Shown: positions 9,970-19,061, counted from the first letter of the stretch. The stretch: DNA of 64,000 bases from Salinicola halimionae (GCF_003206065.1 NZ_PZJQ01000002.1:1-64000), one strand, 5' to 3'. Numbers and translations: made by a program. The notes: generated by a model not told the origin, from the sequence alone.

Positions 9970-9998
9970 TTGCAAAGCGGCAACTTTTTCGCTAAATA
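9970..9998 (+). promoter_or_regulatory. Candidate sigma-70 promoter of dksA
   Basis: TTGCAA (9970-9975) and TAAATA (9993-9998) are separated by 17 bp in the sfsA-dksA divergent region, about 90 bp before the dksA start. Five of six and five of six positions fit the -35 and -10 consensus. Confidence 0.55.
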
Positions 9999-10089
9999 AG
10001 CATGGCTTCGGGCAGTGGCAATCGCTGCCCACGGTCGATACTCGGCCAGATCACACGCGTCACGACACTTGCGTAACGAGGCAGCCCAC

Positions 10090-10527
10090 ATGCCAGTAGC
10101 GGAAAAGAAAGCGGAAGCGCCCAGTCAATTCACCCCGTACCAGCCGGCGCCGGGTGAAGAGTATATGAATGACAAACAACTTGCGCATTTCCGTGAGATC
10201 CTTCTGGGCTGGAAACAGGATCTGATGGAAGAGGTCGATCGCACGGTTCGCCATCTGCAGGAAGAAGCCAACAACTTCGCCGATCCTGCCGATCGCGCCA
10301 CGCAGGAAGAGGGGTTCAGCCTGGAACTGCGCACCCGGGATCGCGAGCGCAAGCTGCTCAAGAAGATCAACGAAACGATCGAGAAGATCGATGAGGATGA
10401 CTACGGCTTCTGCGAAGCCTGCGGCGTCGAAATCGGCATTCGTCGTCTCGAAGCTCGCCCCACGGCCACGCTGTGCGTCGACTGCAAGACGCTGGCCGAG
10501 CTCAAGGAAAAACAGCTCGGCGGCTGA
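10090..10527 (+). CDS. dksA: RNA polymerase-binding factor DksA
   Basis: Binds the RNA polymerase secondary channel and works with ppGpp in the stringent response. The protein of 145 residues has the coiled coil with DPADRATQEE at its tip, preceded by DLMEEVDRTVRH. The zinc-finger cysteines are CEAC and CVDC near residues 110-135 and all four are present. I start at MPVAEKKAEA after ACGAGG; the longer frame runs back into the promoter region. It is followed by a clear terminator and then gluQ, the order known from pseudomonads and enterobacteria. Confidence 0.97.
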   Translation: MPVAEKKAEAPSQFTPYQPAPGEEYMNDKQLAHFREILLGWKQDLMEEVDRTVRHLQEEANNFADPADRATQEEGFSLELRTRDRERKLLKKINETIEKIDEDDYGFCEACGVEIGIRRLEARPTATLCVDCKTLAELKEKQLGG

Positions 10528-10552
10528 GCGTCATGATTGCGTTCGCCACGCG

Positions 10553-10579
10553 ACGGGCACCTTCATCGGTGCCCGTTTT
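10553..10579 (+). terminator. Intrinsic terminator after dksA
   Basis: Stem ACGGGCACC / GGTGCCCGT (9 bp, loop of 6) followed by TTTT, 25 bases after the dksA stop. Confidence 0.85.
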
Positions 10580-10654
10580 GCGTTCTGCGGCTCCACGCCC
10601 GTTCCTCCGTGATCGGAACCACCATGCACCCTGCGTCGAATCCGGAGCCATGCC

Positions 10655-11557
10655 ATGACTGCGCCTCTCTCGGCAACGCCTGATTATGTCGGCCGCTTCG
10701 CTCCCACACCCTCGGGGCCCTTGCATCTGGGTTCGCTGGTGGCAGCGGTGGGAAGCTGGCTGGACGCTCGAGCCGCTGGCGGCCAATGGTTGCTGCGATT
10801 CGAGGATATCGACCCGCCCCGCTGCCCACCCGGTACCGACGACACCATCCGTCGCCAACTGGAAGCCTTCGGCCTGGCATGGGATGGAGAGATTCGCTAT
10901 CAGAGCGAGCGCGGGGAAGCCTATCAGACAGCGCTGGATCGGCTGCTCGCCGTTGGCATGGCTTATCCCTGTGGCTGTTCGCGTCGAGAATGGCAGCAAT
11001 ATGGCTATTATCCGGGCTGGTGTCGCCATGGGTCGCGATACCCTGAACGGCCGCAAGCCTGGCGCTTGCGAACTGACAAAGGCGTTCAACCCGTAACGTG
11101 GCAGGACCGCCTGTTCGGCCACCAGAGCCTCGACCCGACCCGGCAGGGCGACGTCGTCATCAAACGCAAGGAGGGGCTCTGGGCTTATCAGTTGGCCGTG
11201 GTGGTCGATGATGCGGACCAGAACGTCACCGACATCGTGCGTGGTTTCGATCTGCTCGATAACACGCCATGGCAGCGCCAGCTCCAGACCGCCCTCGGCT
11301 ATTCCGAACCCCGCTATCTACATCTGCCACTGATTCTGGGCGACGACGGTCAGAAGCTCTCCAAACAGAATCTCGCGACCGCCATTCCCGATGATGCCGA
11401 CCTGGCTCGACCACTGCTTCATCAAGCGCTGCAGCTGCTCGATCAGCATCCCCCTATGACGCTACGCGAGGCGCCGGTGGCCGATCAGCTCGCTCACGCC
11501 TGCCAAAACTGGTCGCCGCAGGCGTTGAGTGCAACGCCGGGGCGAACTCGAAGCTGA
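10655..11557 (+). CDS. gluQ: Glutamyl-Q tRNA(Asp) synthetase
   Basis: Attaches glutamate to the queuosine base of tRNA-Asp. The protein of 300 residues is a shortened glutamyl-tRNA synthetase without the anticodon-binding domain. It has [15 protein letters not shown] at the N terminus (HIGH-type motif), the zinc-binding CGCSRREW and GWCRHG cysteines at about 100-125, and the KLSKQN signature at about 229. GGAG lies 7 bases before the ATG. In pseudomonads the next genes are cbrA-cbrB; here the next 1 kb has no protein gene. Confidence 0.95.
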   Translation: MTAPLSATPDYVGRFAPTPSGPLHLGSLVAAVGSWLDARAAGGQWLLRFEDIDPPRCPPGTDDTIRRQLEAFGLAWDGEIRYQSERGEAYQTALDRLLAVGMAYPCGCSRREWQQYGYYPGWCRHGSRYPERPQAWRLRTDKGVQPVTWQDRLFGHQSLDPTRQGDVVIKRKEGLWAYQLAVVVDDADQNVTDIVRGFDLLDNTPWQRQLQTALGYSEPRYLHLPLILGDDGQKLSKQNLATAIPDDADLARPLLHQALQLLDQHPPMTLREAPVADQLAHACQNWSPQALSATPGRTRS

Positions 11558-11920
11558 AGCCAGACGAGGATACCTGTTCCCTCCTGTTCGGCTACCCGTT
11601 CCATCCCTCGTGCGACGCTTTGGCCAGGCAACAGTATCTTCTCGTCGTCCCCCAAAAAATCGAAGCTGAAGTAGCCCGCGCCCCCTTCCTTTGGCCGGTT
11701 GTAACCCTCTCCTACATTCGGTTGAAGACTATTGTCTAAGCGCAACCTGCGCCATTTTGCGTCACCCTGTCGCCATCGCATGAGGGTGCACCACAATCAA
11801 GCATAAGCGGTCTAAGGTGCCCCGTCATGAATCAGCGAGATCGACCGTGTCCGGAGCCAGTTGAAACTTGGCATGGAAAGAATTCAGCAAGATATTGTTT
11901 TATAAGAAAAGAATATGGAG
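11558..11920. other. Non-coding stretch upstream of the CrcZ-like RNA
   Basis: I find no convincing gene. Short frames exist on both strands, including a 100-codon one on the minus strand that overlaps gluQ, but none shows a recognisable motif or a ribosome binding site. This is where cbrA and cbrB stand in pseudomonads. A CACCCT/AGGGTG dyad (11763-11768 and 11783-11788) lies about 150 bp before the sigma-54 promoter, a plausible distance for an activator site. Confidence 0.6.
11763..11788. promoter_or_regulatory. Possible upstream activator dyad
   Basis: CACCCT and AGGGTG form an inverted repeat with 14 bp between arms (20 bp centre to centre), about 135-160 bp before the sigma-54 element. 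Enhancer-binding proteins use such sites; the match to a known CbrB site was not checked. Confidence 0.25.
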
Positions 11921-11936
11921 TGGCACGGCAAGTGCA
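11921..11936 (+). promoter_or_regulatory. Sigma-54 (-24/-12) promoter of the CrcZ-like RNA
   Basis: TGGCACGGCAAGTGCA matches the sigma-54 consensus TGGCACG-N4-TTGCA with one mismatch. The invariant GG and GC are 12 bp apart, as required. The predicted transcription start is near 11947. In Pseudomonas, crcZ is driven by RpoN and the activator CbrB. Confidence 0.8.
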
Positions 11937-11946
11937 ATCAGTAAGA

Positions 11947-12437
11947 TAAGAAAAACAACAGCGGGTGCCGATCAATCCCAACGACAATAATCGTTGATCG
12001 GATGTCCCCAAGTGCCGACGACAATGACAACATGGCACTCAACCTAAAAGGCAGATCGTCAACGGCCCAACAATAACAAACTTGGCCGAAGGCACGAATG
12101 AGAGCATGAACAACAACAATCGTTCTCGGGCCTAAGCAAAATCAGGACGCGACGCTCTTCATCAGCGGGGCAACAAGAACAAGCCTCCCCGTGGTCCGAA
12201 GACTTCTCGGAACAACGACAAGAACCGAGAAAGGGCATTGCCTGTCGTGGTTGGATTATTGTTTTGAATACGAGGTGGTCGCTACGCAGCAAGGCTGACA
12301 ATGACAAGCCGAAGGCTGCAGTAGCGTTTAGCGACTGTGTTACGTATTCAAGGCGATGCGCCATCACGAACAAGAAAAAGCGGCATGGACGTTGCGAAGT
12401 ATCTTTAGAGGGGAGGCCCACCGGGTCTCCCCTTTTA
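11947..12437 (+). ncRNA. crcZ: CrcZ-like Hfq/Crc-sequestering small RNA
   Basis: RNA of about 490 nt, bounded by a sigma-54 promoter and an intrinsic terminator. It sits directly before pcnB, the same neighbour as Pseudomonas crcZ. It has nine A-rich CA motifs: 11951-11960, 11980-11990, 12018-12032, 12069-12080, 12109-12120 (AACAACAACAAT), 12172-12183, 12211-12224, 12298-12308 and 12369-12380. Motifs 2, 3, 4, 6, 7 and 8 lie in loops of perfect stems: 11968-11975/11994-12001, 12011-12016/12034-12039, 12063-12067/12084-12088, 12166-12170/12187-12191, 12204-12210/12225-12231, and a long composite stem 12266-12284/12329-12349. CrcZ binds Hfq and Crc and so relieves catabolite repression. Neither its sequence similarity nor its expression was tested. 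It is longer than the roughly 400-nt CrcZ of P. aeruginosa. Confidence 0.78.
12410..12436 (+). terminator. Intrinsic terminator of the CrcZ-like RNA
   Basis: Ten-base-pair stem GGGGAGGCCC / GGGTCTCCCC with a three-base loop, followed by TTTT at 12433-12436. Confidence 0.9.
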
Positions 12438-12552
12438 CTATGACTCCTCCCGGAGCAAATCCGGTTTCCGACCCGTTGATCGACAGCCCCTTCCGGTGCC
12501 CCAAACGCGCATCCCCCATCCCCTTTCCTTTCTCCCGTCGCGACCGTTGCCT

Positions 12553-12580
12553 TTGCAAGGCTTCGGGGCTCCGCTACACT
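12553..12580 (+). promoter_or_regulatory. Candidate sigma-70 promoter of pcnB
   Basis: TTGCAA (12553-12558) and TACACT (12575-12580) are 16 bp apart, 35 bp before the pcnB ATG. This would let pcnB be transcribed independently of the RNA gene upstream. Confidence 0.45.
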
Positions 12581-12614
12581 GGAGTTTTGCTACCTCGCGA
12601 GTCGATTTCGTCGC

Positions 12615-14048
12615 ATGTTCAAAGGATTTTCCCGTTTTCTCCAGCGTCCCGGTGAGCGTTTGAAGACATTCTTCAATCCGGAATCTGCACAGGCTGGCGA
12701 AGACGCTACGCCCACTCGACAAGTCCTGCCTCGCGACGAACACAACGTCTCGCGCCAGAATCTCAGCGAAAGCGCACTCAAGGTCCTGTACCGGTTGAAC
12801 AGTGCCGGCTATGACGCCTATCTGGTCGGCGGTTGCATTCGCGACTCGCTGCTGGGGAATCGGCCCAAGGACTTCGATGTCGCTACCAACGCCACGCCCG
12901 ATGAAGTCCGCCAGCTGTTCCGCAACTCTCGCATCATCGGCCGTCGCTTTCGCATCGTTCACGTCCGCTTCGGGCGCGAGGTGATCGAGGTCACGACTTT
13001 TCGTGGACGTCATGGTGAAGAACACACCGGCAATTTGAGCCAGCAGTCGGACGACGGTTTGCTGCTTCGCGACAACGTCTGGGGCAGCGTCGAGGAAGAC
13101 GCGATTCGTCGCGACTTCACCGTCAACGCGCTCTACTACAGCGTTACCGACTTCGCCATTCACGATTGGACCGGCGGGCTCCAGGATCTCGATGACCGTG
13201 TACTGCGGATGATCGGCGATCCGGAAACCCGTTATCGCGAAGACCCGGTTCGCATGCTGCGCGCCGCACGTTTCGCCGCCAAGCTCGACTTCCGGATCGC
13301 CGAAGACACCGAAGCGCCGATCCGCGAGCTGGCGCCGCTCCTTTTGCAGATTCCGCCGGCCAGGCTGTTCGAGGAAGTCCTCAAGCTGTTCCTCTCCGGT
13401 CACGCCCTGCAAAGCTTTCGCGTGCTTCGCGAACGCGGACTGTTTGCCATGCTGTTTCCCGAGAGCGACGAAGCCCTCAACGAGCAACCGTGGGCGGTCA
13501 AGCTCGTCGAGCAGGCGCTGGCCAATACCGACGCGCGAATCGCTCAGGATCGTCCGGTGACGCCCGCTTTCCTGTTTGGCGCCCTGTTATGGCCTTGCGT
13601 ACAGCAGCGCACCCCTCAGATCGCGCACGAACAGGACCTGCCCGAAATTCCGGCGCAACAGGCGGCGGCACAGCAGGTCATTAGTCGCCAGTTGCAGCAC
13701 ACCTCGATTCCCAAGCGCTTCAGCATGCCGATGCGTGATATCTGGGACCTGCAGCAGCAGTTACCCCGTCGTCGCGGTCGCCGGGTTTTCCAGACGCTCG
13801 AGCACCCGCGCTTCCGCGCGGCGTACGATTTCCTGCTGCTGCGAGAGGAATCCGGTGAATTGACGCCGGGCCTCGGCGCGTGGTGGACCGAATTTCAGAA
13901 AGCCGACGAGGACGGCCAGCGTCAGCTGATGGCGGATGCCGATAGCGGCCCTCCTGCCGACGGCGCGAGCGGCAAGCCACGTCGTCGACGCCCGCGCAAA
14001 CGTCGGCGTCCGACCAACAAGCCGACGCCGCCGACGCTGAATGACTGA
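12615..14048 (+). CDS. pcnB: Poly(A) polymerase I
   Basis: Adds 3' poly(A) tails that promote RNA decay. The protein of 477 residues belongs to the tRNA nucleotidyltransferase superfamily: head-domain motif YLVGGCIRDSLLG (about 73-85), catalytic DFDVATNATP, FTVNALYY, then IGDPETRYREDPVRMLRAARF. The last 25 or so residues are a very basic RRRRPRKRRR tail, common in this family. There is no strong ribosome binding site before the ATG. The last 8 bp overlap folK. The gene is the first of a pcnB-folK-panB-panC-coaA run. Confidence 0.96.
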   Translation: MFKGFSRFLQRPGERLKTFFNPESAQAGEDATPTRQVLPRDEHNVSRQNLSESALKVLYRLNSAGYDAYLVGGCIRDSLLGNRPKDFDVATNATPDEVRQLFRNSRIIGRRFRIVHVRFGREVIEVTTFRGRHGEEHTGNLSQQSDDGLLLRDNVWGSVEEDAIRRDFTVNALYYSVTDFAIHDWTGGLQDLDDRVLRMIGDPETRYREDPVRMLRAARFAAKLDFRIAEDTEAPIRELAPLLLQIPPARLFEEVLKLFLSGHALQSFRVLRERGLFAMLFPESDEALNEQPWAVKLVEQALANTDARIAQDRPVTPAFLFGALLWPCVQQRTPQIAHEQDLPEIPAQQAAAQQVISRQLQHTSIPKRFSMPMRDIWDLQQQLPRRRGRRVFQTLEHPRFRAAYDFLLLREESGELTPGLGAWWTEFQKADEDGQRQLMADADSGPPADGASGKPRRRRPRKRRRPTNKPTPPTLND

Positions 14049-14538
14049 ACGCCAGCGTTCGGCCCTGGCCTACGTCGGCCTGGGCAGCAATCTCGAAGCG
14101 CCGCGTGATCAACTCGAGCGGGCGCTCTCGGCATTGGCACTCTTGCCCTTGAGCGAGTGCGTCGCACGCTCCTCACTCTACGCCAGTGCACCGGTCGGTC
14201 CCCGGGATCAGCCGGACTTCATCAACGCCGTCGCTGCCATTCGTACTCGGCTGTCGCCGCTGGCGCTGCTCGACCAACTGCAGGCGCTCGAGCAACACCA
14301 CCGCCGCGTACGTAACCGCCACTGGGGTCCGCGTACGCTGGACCTGGACCTGCTGTGGTATGACGGACTCGCACGACGTTCTCCACGCCTGACGCTTCCC
14401 CATCCTGAAATGTCCCGCCGCCGGTTCGTGCTCGAGCCCCTCGCCGAAATCGCCCCCACCCTGACTTTGGGAGGCGAGCTGCCTCTGACACTAGCAGGTA
14501 GCCTCAAGGATCAGGCGCTGACTCGACTGGTAGAGTAA
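14041..14538 (+). CDS. folK: HPPK, 6-hydroxymethyl-dihydropterin pyrophosphokinase
   Basis: Transfers pyrophosphate from ATP to 6-hydroxymethyl-7,8-dihydropterin in folate synthesis. The protein of 165 residues has YVGLGSNLEAPRDQL at the start, the PDFINAV segment, and the signature RNRHWGPRTLDLDLLWY, with HPEMSRRRFVLEPLAEI following. It overlaps the end of pcnB by 8 bp, so translation is probably coupled. Confidence 0.96.
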   Translation: MTERQRSALAYVGLGSNLEAPRDQLERALSALALLPLSECVARSSLYASAPVGPRDQPDFINAVAAIRTRLSPLALLDQLQALEQHHRRVRNRHWGPRTLDLDLLWYDGLARRSPRLTLPHPEMSRRRFVLEPLAEIAPTLTLGGELPLTLAGSLKDQALTRLVE

Positions 14539-14736
14539 ATCCGGCGCGATGGGCAGTTAGGTAATGGGTATGTCAGAAGACCTTTCATGCCGCCAACGTC
14601 GAGTTGCGTCCTGTCGACAACCCATTACACTCTGCTCCGCATCGTCTCTTCGGGGGCGACAAGCCGGCGCCCCCTGCCACGTGGGGAATGTCGTCGGCGT
14701 CCGCGAGCGAGCCTCGCTGTTCATGGGAGAGAGAGC

Positions 14737-15528
14737 ATGAAGCGCGTCACCCTCAATACGCTGCGCGACTGCAAGGCACGCGGAGAGGCCTTCAGCTGTC
14801 TGACCGCCTATGACGCCACGTTGGCGCGCTGCGCCGACGCTGCCGGTATCGATGTGCTGCTGGTCGGCGATTCGCTGGGCATGGTCCTGCAGGGCCACGG
14901 GAGTACGTTGCCGGTCACCCTCGAAGACATTCGTTATCACACGACCTGCGTGGCGCGCGGCAAGCAGCGAAGTCTGCTGATGGTCGACCTTCCGTTCATG
15001 AGCAATGCCGACATCGGCCAGCTACTCCGCGATGCCGGCGAGCTGATGCGCGCCGGGGCCGAGCTGATCAAGATCGAAGGTGAGGCATGGATGGCCGACG
15101 GCATTCGCGAACTGTCGCGTCGCGGCGTGCCGGTCTGTGCTCACCTCGGCTTGACCCCGCAAAGCGTCCATCAACTGGGTGGCTTCAAGGTACAGGGCAA
15201 GGCGGAAGACGATGCCCAGCGTATCGTCGATGATGCCCGACGGCTGGTCGACGCCGGCGCCGCGGTCATTCTGCTCGAATGTGTCCCTCGCGCCGTAGGT
15301 CGTGCGGTACGCGACGCAGTCGACGCGCCCGTCATCGGTATCGGCGCCGGGCCGGATGTGGACGGACAGATCCTGGTCATGCACGACACCTTGGGCTTGA
15401 ACAGCGGCTACGTGCCACGCTTCGTACACAATTTCCTGAAGGGTCAGGAGAGTATCGAGGCAGCGTTTCGCGCTTATGACGAGGCGGTCAAATCGCGCCG
15501 TTTTCCGGCCGAGGAGCACTGCTTCTGA
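14737..15528 (+). CDS. panB: Ketopantoate hydroxymethyltransferase
   Basis: First committed step of pantothenate synthesis, using 5,10-methylene-THF and 2-oxoisovalerate. The protein of 263 residues is the family length; the start at 14737 follows GGGAGAGAGAG, whereas the longer frame covers the folK-panB spacer. Visible blocks are TAYDATLAR, VGDSLGMVLQG with the metal-binding aspartate, KIEGE and GIGAGPDVDGQ. Its stop overlaps the panC start codon. Confidence 0.96.
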   Translation: MKRVTLNTLRDCKARGEAFSCLTAYDATLARCADAAGIDVLLVGDSLGMVLQGHGSTLPVTLEDIRYHTTCVARGKQRSLLMVDLPFMSNADIGQLLRDAGELMRAGAELIKIEGEAWMADGIRELSRRGVPVCAHLGLTPQSVHQLGGFKVQGKAEDDAQRIVDDARRLVDAGAAVILLECVPRAVGRAVRDAVDAPVIGIGAGPDVDGQILVMHDTLGLNSGYVPRFVHNFLKGQESIEAAFRAYDEAVKSRRFPAEEHCF

Positions 15529-16406
15529 TGCAGACGCTCCACGAGATCGCACCGCTGCGTGAACGGCTTCGAACACACCGCCTGGCCGGGCAGCGTATCG
15601 CGCTGGTCCCTACCATGGGAAATCTGCACGAAGGTCATCTGGCCCTGGTCGACCGCGCGAGAGAGTCCGCCGACGTGGTCGTGGCGACACTGTTCGTCAA
15701 TCCTCTGCAGTTCGGCGCCGGGGAGGACTTCGGCCAGTATCCGCGCACGCTCGACAGCGATCGCGAACGGCTGACGGCGCATGGCTGCGATCTACTGTTC
15801 GCCCCTAGCGTCGAGACGCTCTATCCCGGCGGGCTGGGGACCCAGACCCAGGTTCACGTGCCGAACGTCTCCGAAGGGTTGTGCGGTGGAACGCGTATCG
15901 GTCACTTCGACGGTGTCGCCACGGTAGTCTCACTACTGTTTCATCTGATCCAGCCGGATATCGCCTGTTTCGGCGAGAAGGACTTCCAGCAGCTGGCCGT
16001 GATTCGCAAGCTGGTCGACGACCTCCACTTTCCCATCGAGATTATCGGTGTCCCAATCGTGCGCGCCGCGGACGGCTTGGCGCTATCCTCGCGCAATGGT
16101 TATCTCACGTCCGACCAACGAGCGCTCGCCCCGGCTCTGCAGCAAACGCTGGCGCAATGTCGCAGCGCGCTGGCGAGCGGCGAGCCGCCTGGCACCATTC
16201 TGGCCGCTGCCTCGCAAACCTTGGAGGAAGCCGGCTTCCGGCTCGACTATCTCGAACTGCGGGCCCGCGATCTTTCCCCTTTCGAACCCGGTCGCGATGC
16301 CGAGGCGCACCTTCTGGCTGCGGTTTATCTCGGCTCGACGCGACTGATCGATAACGTTGCCGTTGAACTTCCCCAGCCATCCGGAGCCGATCTTCGACAT
16401 GGCTGA
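15528..16406 (+). CDS. panC: Pantothenate synthetase
   Basis: ATP-dependent condensation of pantoate and beta-alanine. The protein of 292 residues shows PTMGNLHEGHLALV (HxGH nucleotide motif), FVNPLQFGAGEDF, FGEKDFQQL and the KMSKS-like LALSSRNGYL. It starts within the panB stop (TGATG). No panD (beta-alanine supply) is present in the window. Confidence 0.96.
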   Translation: MQTLHEIAPLRERLRTHRLAGQRIALVPTMGNLHEGHLALVDRARESADVVVATLFVNPLQFGAGEDFGQYPRTLDSDRERLTAHGCDLLFAPSVETLYPGGLGTQTQVHVPNVSEGLCGGTRIGHFDGVATVVSLLFHLIQPDIACFGEKDFQQLAVIRKLVDDLHFPIEIIGVPIVRAADGLALSSRNGYLTSDQRALAPALQQTLAQCRSALASGEPPGTILAAASQTLEEAGFRLDYLELRARDLSPFEPGRDAEAHLLAAVYLGSTRLIDNVAVELPQPSGADLRHG

Positions 16407-16887
16407 CGTTCGCTGGCGCCCGGCCCTATCCTCCGATATCACGGTCATTGTCCATTGGATCGAGACGCCCAAAGCACTCGAGCGCTGGGCCGGACCGGGT
16501 CTCACCTGGCCCACCGACGGCCCGACGCTGTGGCAGGAGATCGCCGCCAGCGATAACGCCTCTTTCAGTCTGGTCGTGAACGACACCCCCATCGCGTTCG
16601 GTCAACTCGTGGACAAGGGCGAGCGGCGCGCGCACCTGGCTCGAATCATCGTGTCGCCCGTCCACCGGCGCCAGGGTCTTGGCGAGCGCCTATGCCGGCA
16701 TCTCCTCGCCGAAGCCCGCCACCGTAAGGCTGACACGGTGACGCTCAACGTCTTCGTCAACAATCATGCCGCGCTCGATCTTTATCGGCGGCTGGGTTTC
16801 GTCAACCATGGTGTGATCGACACCCGTGGCATTCAGCCCATGCAGCTGCGACAATTTACCCAGAATGTCGACAATACAGACCCATAG
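16399..16887 (+). CDS. GNAT family N-acetyltransferase
   Basis: The protein of 162 residues has a GCN5-type acetyl-CoA site: LARIIVSPVHRRQGLGERL (motif A with the Q/RxxGxG/A loop, about residues 77-95) and NNHAALDLYRRLGF (motif B). The substrate is unknown. I start at MADVRW, which overlaps the end of panC by 8 bp; a longer start 42 bp upstream would overlap more. Its place between panC and coaA suggests co-transcription with CoA genes, not necessarily a related function. Confidence 0.85.
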   Translation: MADVRWRPALSSDITVIVHWIETPKALERWAGPGLTWPTDGPTLWQEIAASDNASFSLVVNDTPIAFGQLVDKGERRAHLARIIVSPVHRRQGLGERLCRHLLAEARHRKADTVTLNVFVNNHAALDLYRRLGFVNHGVIDTRGIQPMQLRQFTQNVDNTDP

Positions 16888-16938
16888 CGCCTGGCAGCGC
16901 CTTGACCCCGCCGCCAGCTCGTCAGCGAAAGAGACCCG

Positions 16939-17895
16939 ATGAATCAATTGAGACCGGACCCCTTCTCTCCGTATCAGTTCTACACGGCCGAGCAGTGGGC
17001 CGAATTTCGAGCCGACACGCCGCAGACACTATCTGCCGAAGAGCTGCGACGGCTACGCTCACTCAACGATCCAATCGATCTGGGCGAAGTGCGGCGGATC
17101 TATCTATCGCTATCCCGGCTACTCTCTTCCTACGTCGAAGCCAGTCAGCGTCTCTACGCCCAACGCAAACGCTTCCTGGACATCGATGATACCCAGAAGA
17201 CGCCGTTCATCATTGGTATCGCCGGTTCGGTCGCAGTGGGAAAATCCACCACCTCGCGCATTCTCAAGGAGCTGCTGGCGCGCTGGCCGTCGAGCCCCAA
17301 GGTCGATCTGGTCACGACCGACGGTTTTCTCTATCCCAACGCTGTGCTGCGCGACAAGGATCTGATGGCTCGCAAGGGATTTCCCGACAGTTACGACATC
17401 GGCGCCCTGCTGCGTTTTCTTTCCTGGATCAAGGCCGGTGCCCGCCATGTTCAGGCCCCGCTCTATTCGCACCTGACCTACGACGTGCGCGAGCATGAGT
17501 ATCAGACCGTCGACTGCCCCGACATCCTCATCGTCGAAGGCATCAACGTGCTTCAGGTCCGTGACCTGCCGGAAGACGGCAAGATGGTGCCATTCGTGTC
17601 GGATTTCTTCGACTTCTCGATCTATATCGATGCCGAGGAGGACCATATCCACGACTGGTATCTGGAGCGCTTCAAGCTGCTGCGACAGACCGCTTTCCAG
17701 AACGCCGATTCGTTCTTTCATCGCTACGCCCAGATCGGGGAAGCCGAAGCGGTCGAGATCGCGGAGGGACTGTGGCGAGACATCAACCGACGTAATCTAC
17801 GCGAGAATATTCTGCCCACCCGTCCCCGCGCCGACCTGATCCTGCGCAAGGGCTGCGATCACCTGGTGGAGCAGGTCGCGCTGCGCAAGGTTTGA
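16939..17895 (+). CDS. coaA: Pantothenate kinase, type I
   Basis: Phosphorylates pantothenate, the rate-limiting step of CoA synthesis, normally feedback-inhibited by CoA. The protein of 318 residues has the P-loop [12 protein letters not shown] (about 94-105), [27 protein letters not shown] and the [13 protein letters not shown] segment, all typical of bacterial CoaA. It is downstream of panB-panC, so three steps to 4'-phosphopantothenate are clustered, with ketopantoate reductase (panE) and panD not seen. Confidence 0.96.
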   Translation: MNQLRPDPFSPYQFYTAEQWAEFRADTPQTLSAEELRRLRSLNDPIDLGEVRRIYLSLSRLLSSYVEASQRLYAQRKRFLDIDDTQKTPFIIGIAGSVAVGKSTTSRILKELLARWPSSPKVDLVTTDGFLYPNAVLRDKDLMARKGFPDSYDIGALLRFLSWIKAGARHVQAPLYSHLTYDVREHEYQTVDCPDILIVEGINVLQVRDLPEDGKMVPFVSDFFDFSIYIDAEEDHIHDWYLERFKLLRQTAFQNADSFFHRYAQIGEAEAVEIAEGLWRDINRRNLRENILPTRPRADLILRKGCDHLVEQVALRKV

Positions 17896-18035
17896 ACACG
17901 ACTCTCCCGCAGGATCGAAAGACTAGTGAAGTCATCACGAACAGCGTTTTGTAATTTCGTGTCAAACCGTAGAACTTTTTCCGCCGCTGGCCTTCTGAGT
18001 GAACTCACCGTTCGTTCAAGCTAGGGAAAGCAGCA

Positions 18036-19061
18036 ATGTTGGTATCCGTGCAGGCACTGAGAGCCCTGGCGGCGTGGATCGTCGTTTTTCACCATTTTAT
18101 GCAGGTGTTTTTTGGTTTCGATGCCAACAACTGGGTCGAATACCTGTTCTCCACCCGCGGGCAGGTGGGCGTGGATATCTTCTTCGTCATCAGCGGCTTC
18201 GTCATTTATGTTTCGAGCCGTGGCAAACGGCTAACGATGCCGCAGTTCCTGTTGCATCGTCTGGCCCGGATCGTTCCCGCCTACTGGCTCTATACCGCCA
18301 TCACCGCGCTGGTCATCTATTTCGCCAGCGATGTCATGCCAGAGTACGGCCTGGGCCTCAAGCAACTGATTCTGTCGCTGTTCTTCATCCCGACGGAGAA
18401 CCCGGCCGGCTATGGTTACTTTCCCATCCTGCCGGTGGGCTGGACGCTCAACTTCGAAATGCTGTTCTACGTGGTCTTCGCCGCCTCGCTGGTGCTCAAG
18501 CGCGAATGGCGGTTGTGGGCGGTGGTTCTGACCATCGTCGTCATCAATACCCTGTTTGCCCGGCAACCCTTCATCAGCAATTTCTACACGGATCCGATCA
18601 TTTTCCAATTCCTGTTAGGAATGGGTATCGGTGTCGTCTATCACCGTTACGGAATTCCCGGCGGTCGCTGGTGGCCAATGGCTCTGGCGCTTGCCAGCAC
18701 CGCGACGATTCTCTGCTTCAACGACCCCAGCGGCGCCGTCCGTTTCTTCGTCTGGGGCTTGCCCAGCGCCCTGCTGGTCATCGCATTCATCGGCCTGGAG
18801 TCACGGATCGGCGATAACCGCGTCGTCAAGGCGATGGGGGACTGGTCCTATTCCACCTACTTACTGCACGTGATCGTCCTGTGGTCAGGAAACTACGTCC
18901 TGACCGAGCAGTTCGGCCTCAGCCCTTACCTGGCGCTGGCGGTCTGTCTGCCGATCATCGCACTCTGCTCCTGGCTAAGCTTCGAATTCGTAGAGAAGAA
19001 ATTCTCGCGTCGGCTCAAGCGGCATCTGCCGACGCCGAGCCCTCGAACCGCCGCGGCATGA
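18036..19061 (+). CDS. Acyltransferase 3 family membrane protein
   Basis: Integral membrane protein of 341 residues with about ten hydrophobic segments. It carries the family hallmarks: QALRALAAWIVVFHHF with the catalytic-type histidine near residue 21, then GVDIFFVISGFVIYV and PQFLLHRLARIVPAYW. The family O-acylates surface sugars such as O-antigen, capsule or lipid A. AGGGAAAG precedes the ATG. No polysaccharide genes lie next to it, so its substrate is unknown. It stands alone between coaA and pnp. Confidence 0.88.
   Translation: MLVSVQALRALAAWIVVFHHFMQVFFGFDANNWVEYLFSTRGQVGVDIFFVISGFVIYVSSRGKRLTMPQFLLHRLARIVPAYWLYTAITALVIYFASDVMPEYGLGLKQLILSLFFIPTENPAGYGYFPILPVGWTLNFEMLFYVVFAASLVLKREWRLWAVVLTIVVINTLFARQPFISNFYTDPIIFQFLLGMGIGVVYHRYGIPGGRWWPMALALASTATILCFNDPSGAVRFFVWGLPSALLVIAFIGLESRIGDNRVVKAMGDWSYSTYLLHVIVLWSGNYVLTEQFGLSPYLALAVCLPIIALCSWLSFEFVEKKFSRRLKRHLPTPSPRTAAA

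Noticed and set aside
11494-11796. Minus-strand frame of 100 codons after gluQ
   Set aside because: Overlaps the end of gluQ, no motif, no ribosome binding site; I could not read it as a remnant of cbrA or cbrB.
12059-12421. Minus-strand frame of 120 codons within the CrcZ-like RNA
   Set aside because: Its Leu/Cys/Ser-rich text comes from the complements of AAC and AAG repeats; it is better explained by the RNA and its terminator.
12438-13487. Minus-strand frame of 349 codons opposite pcnB
   Set aside because: Fully antisense to pcnB, whose motifs are intact; no ribosome binding site or family match.
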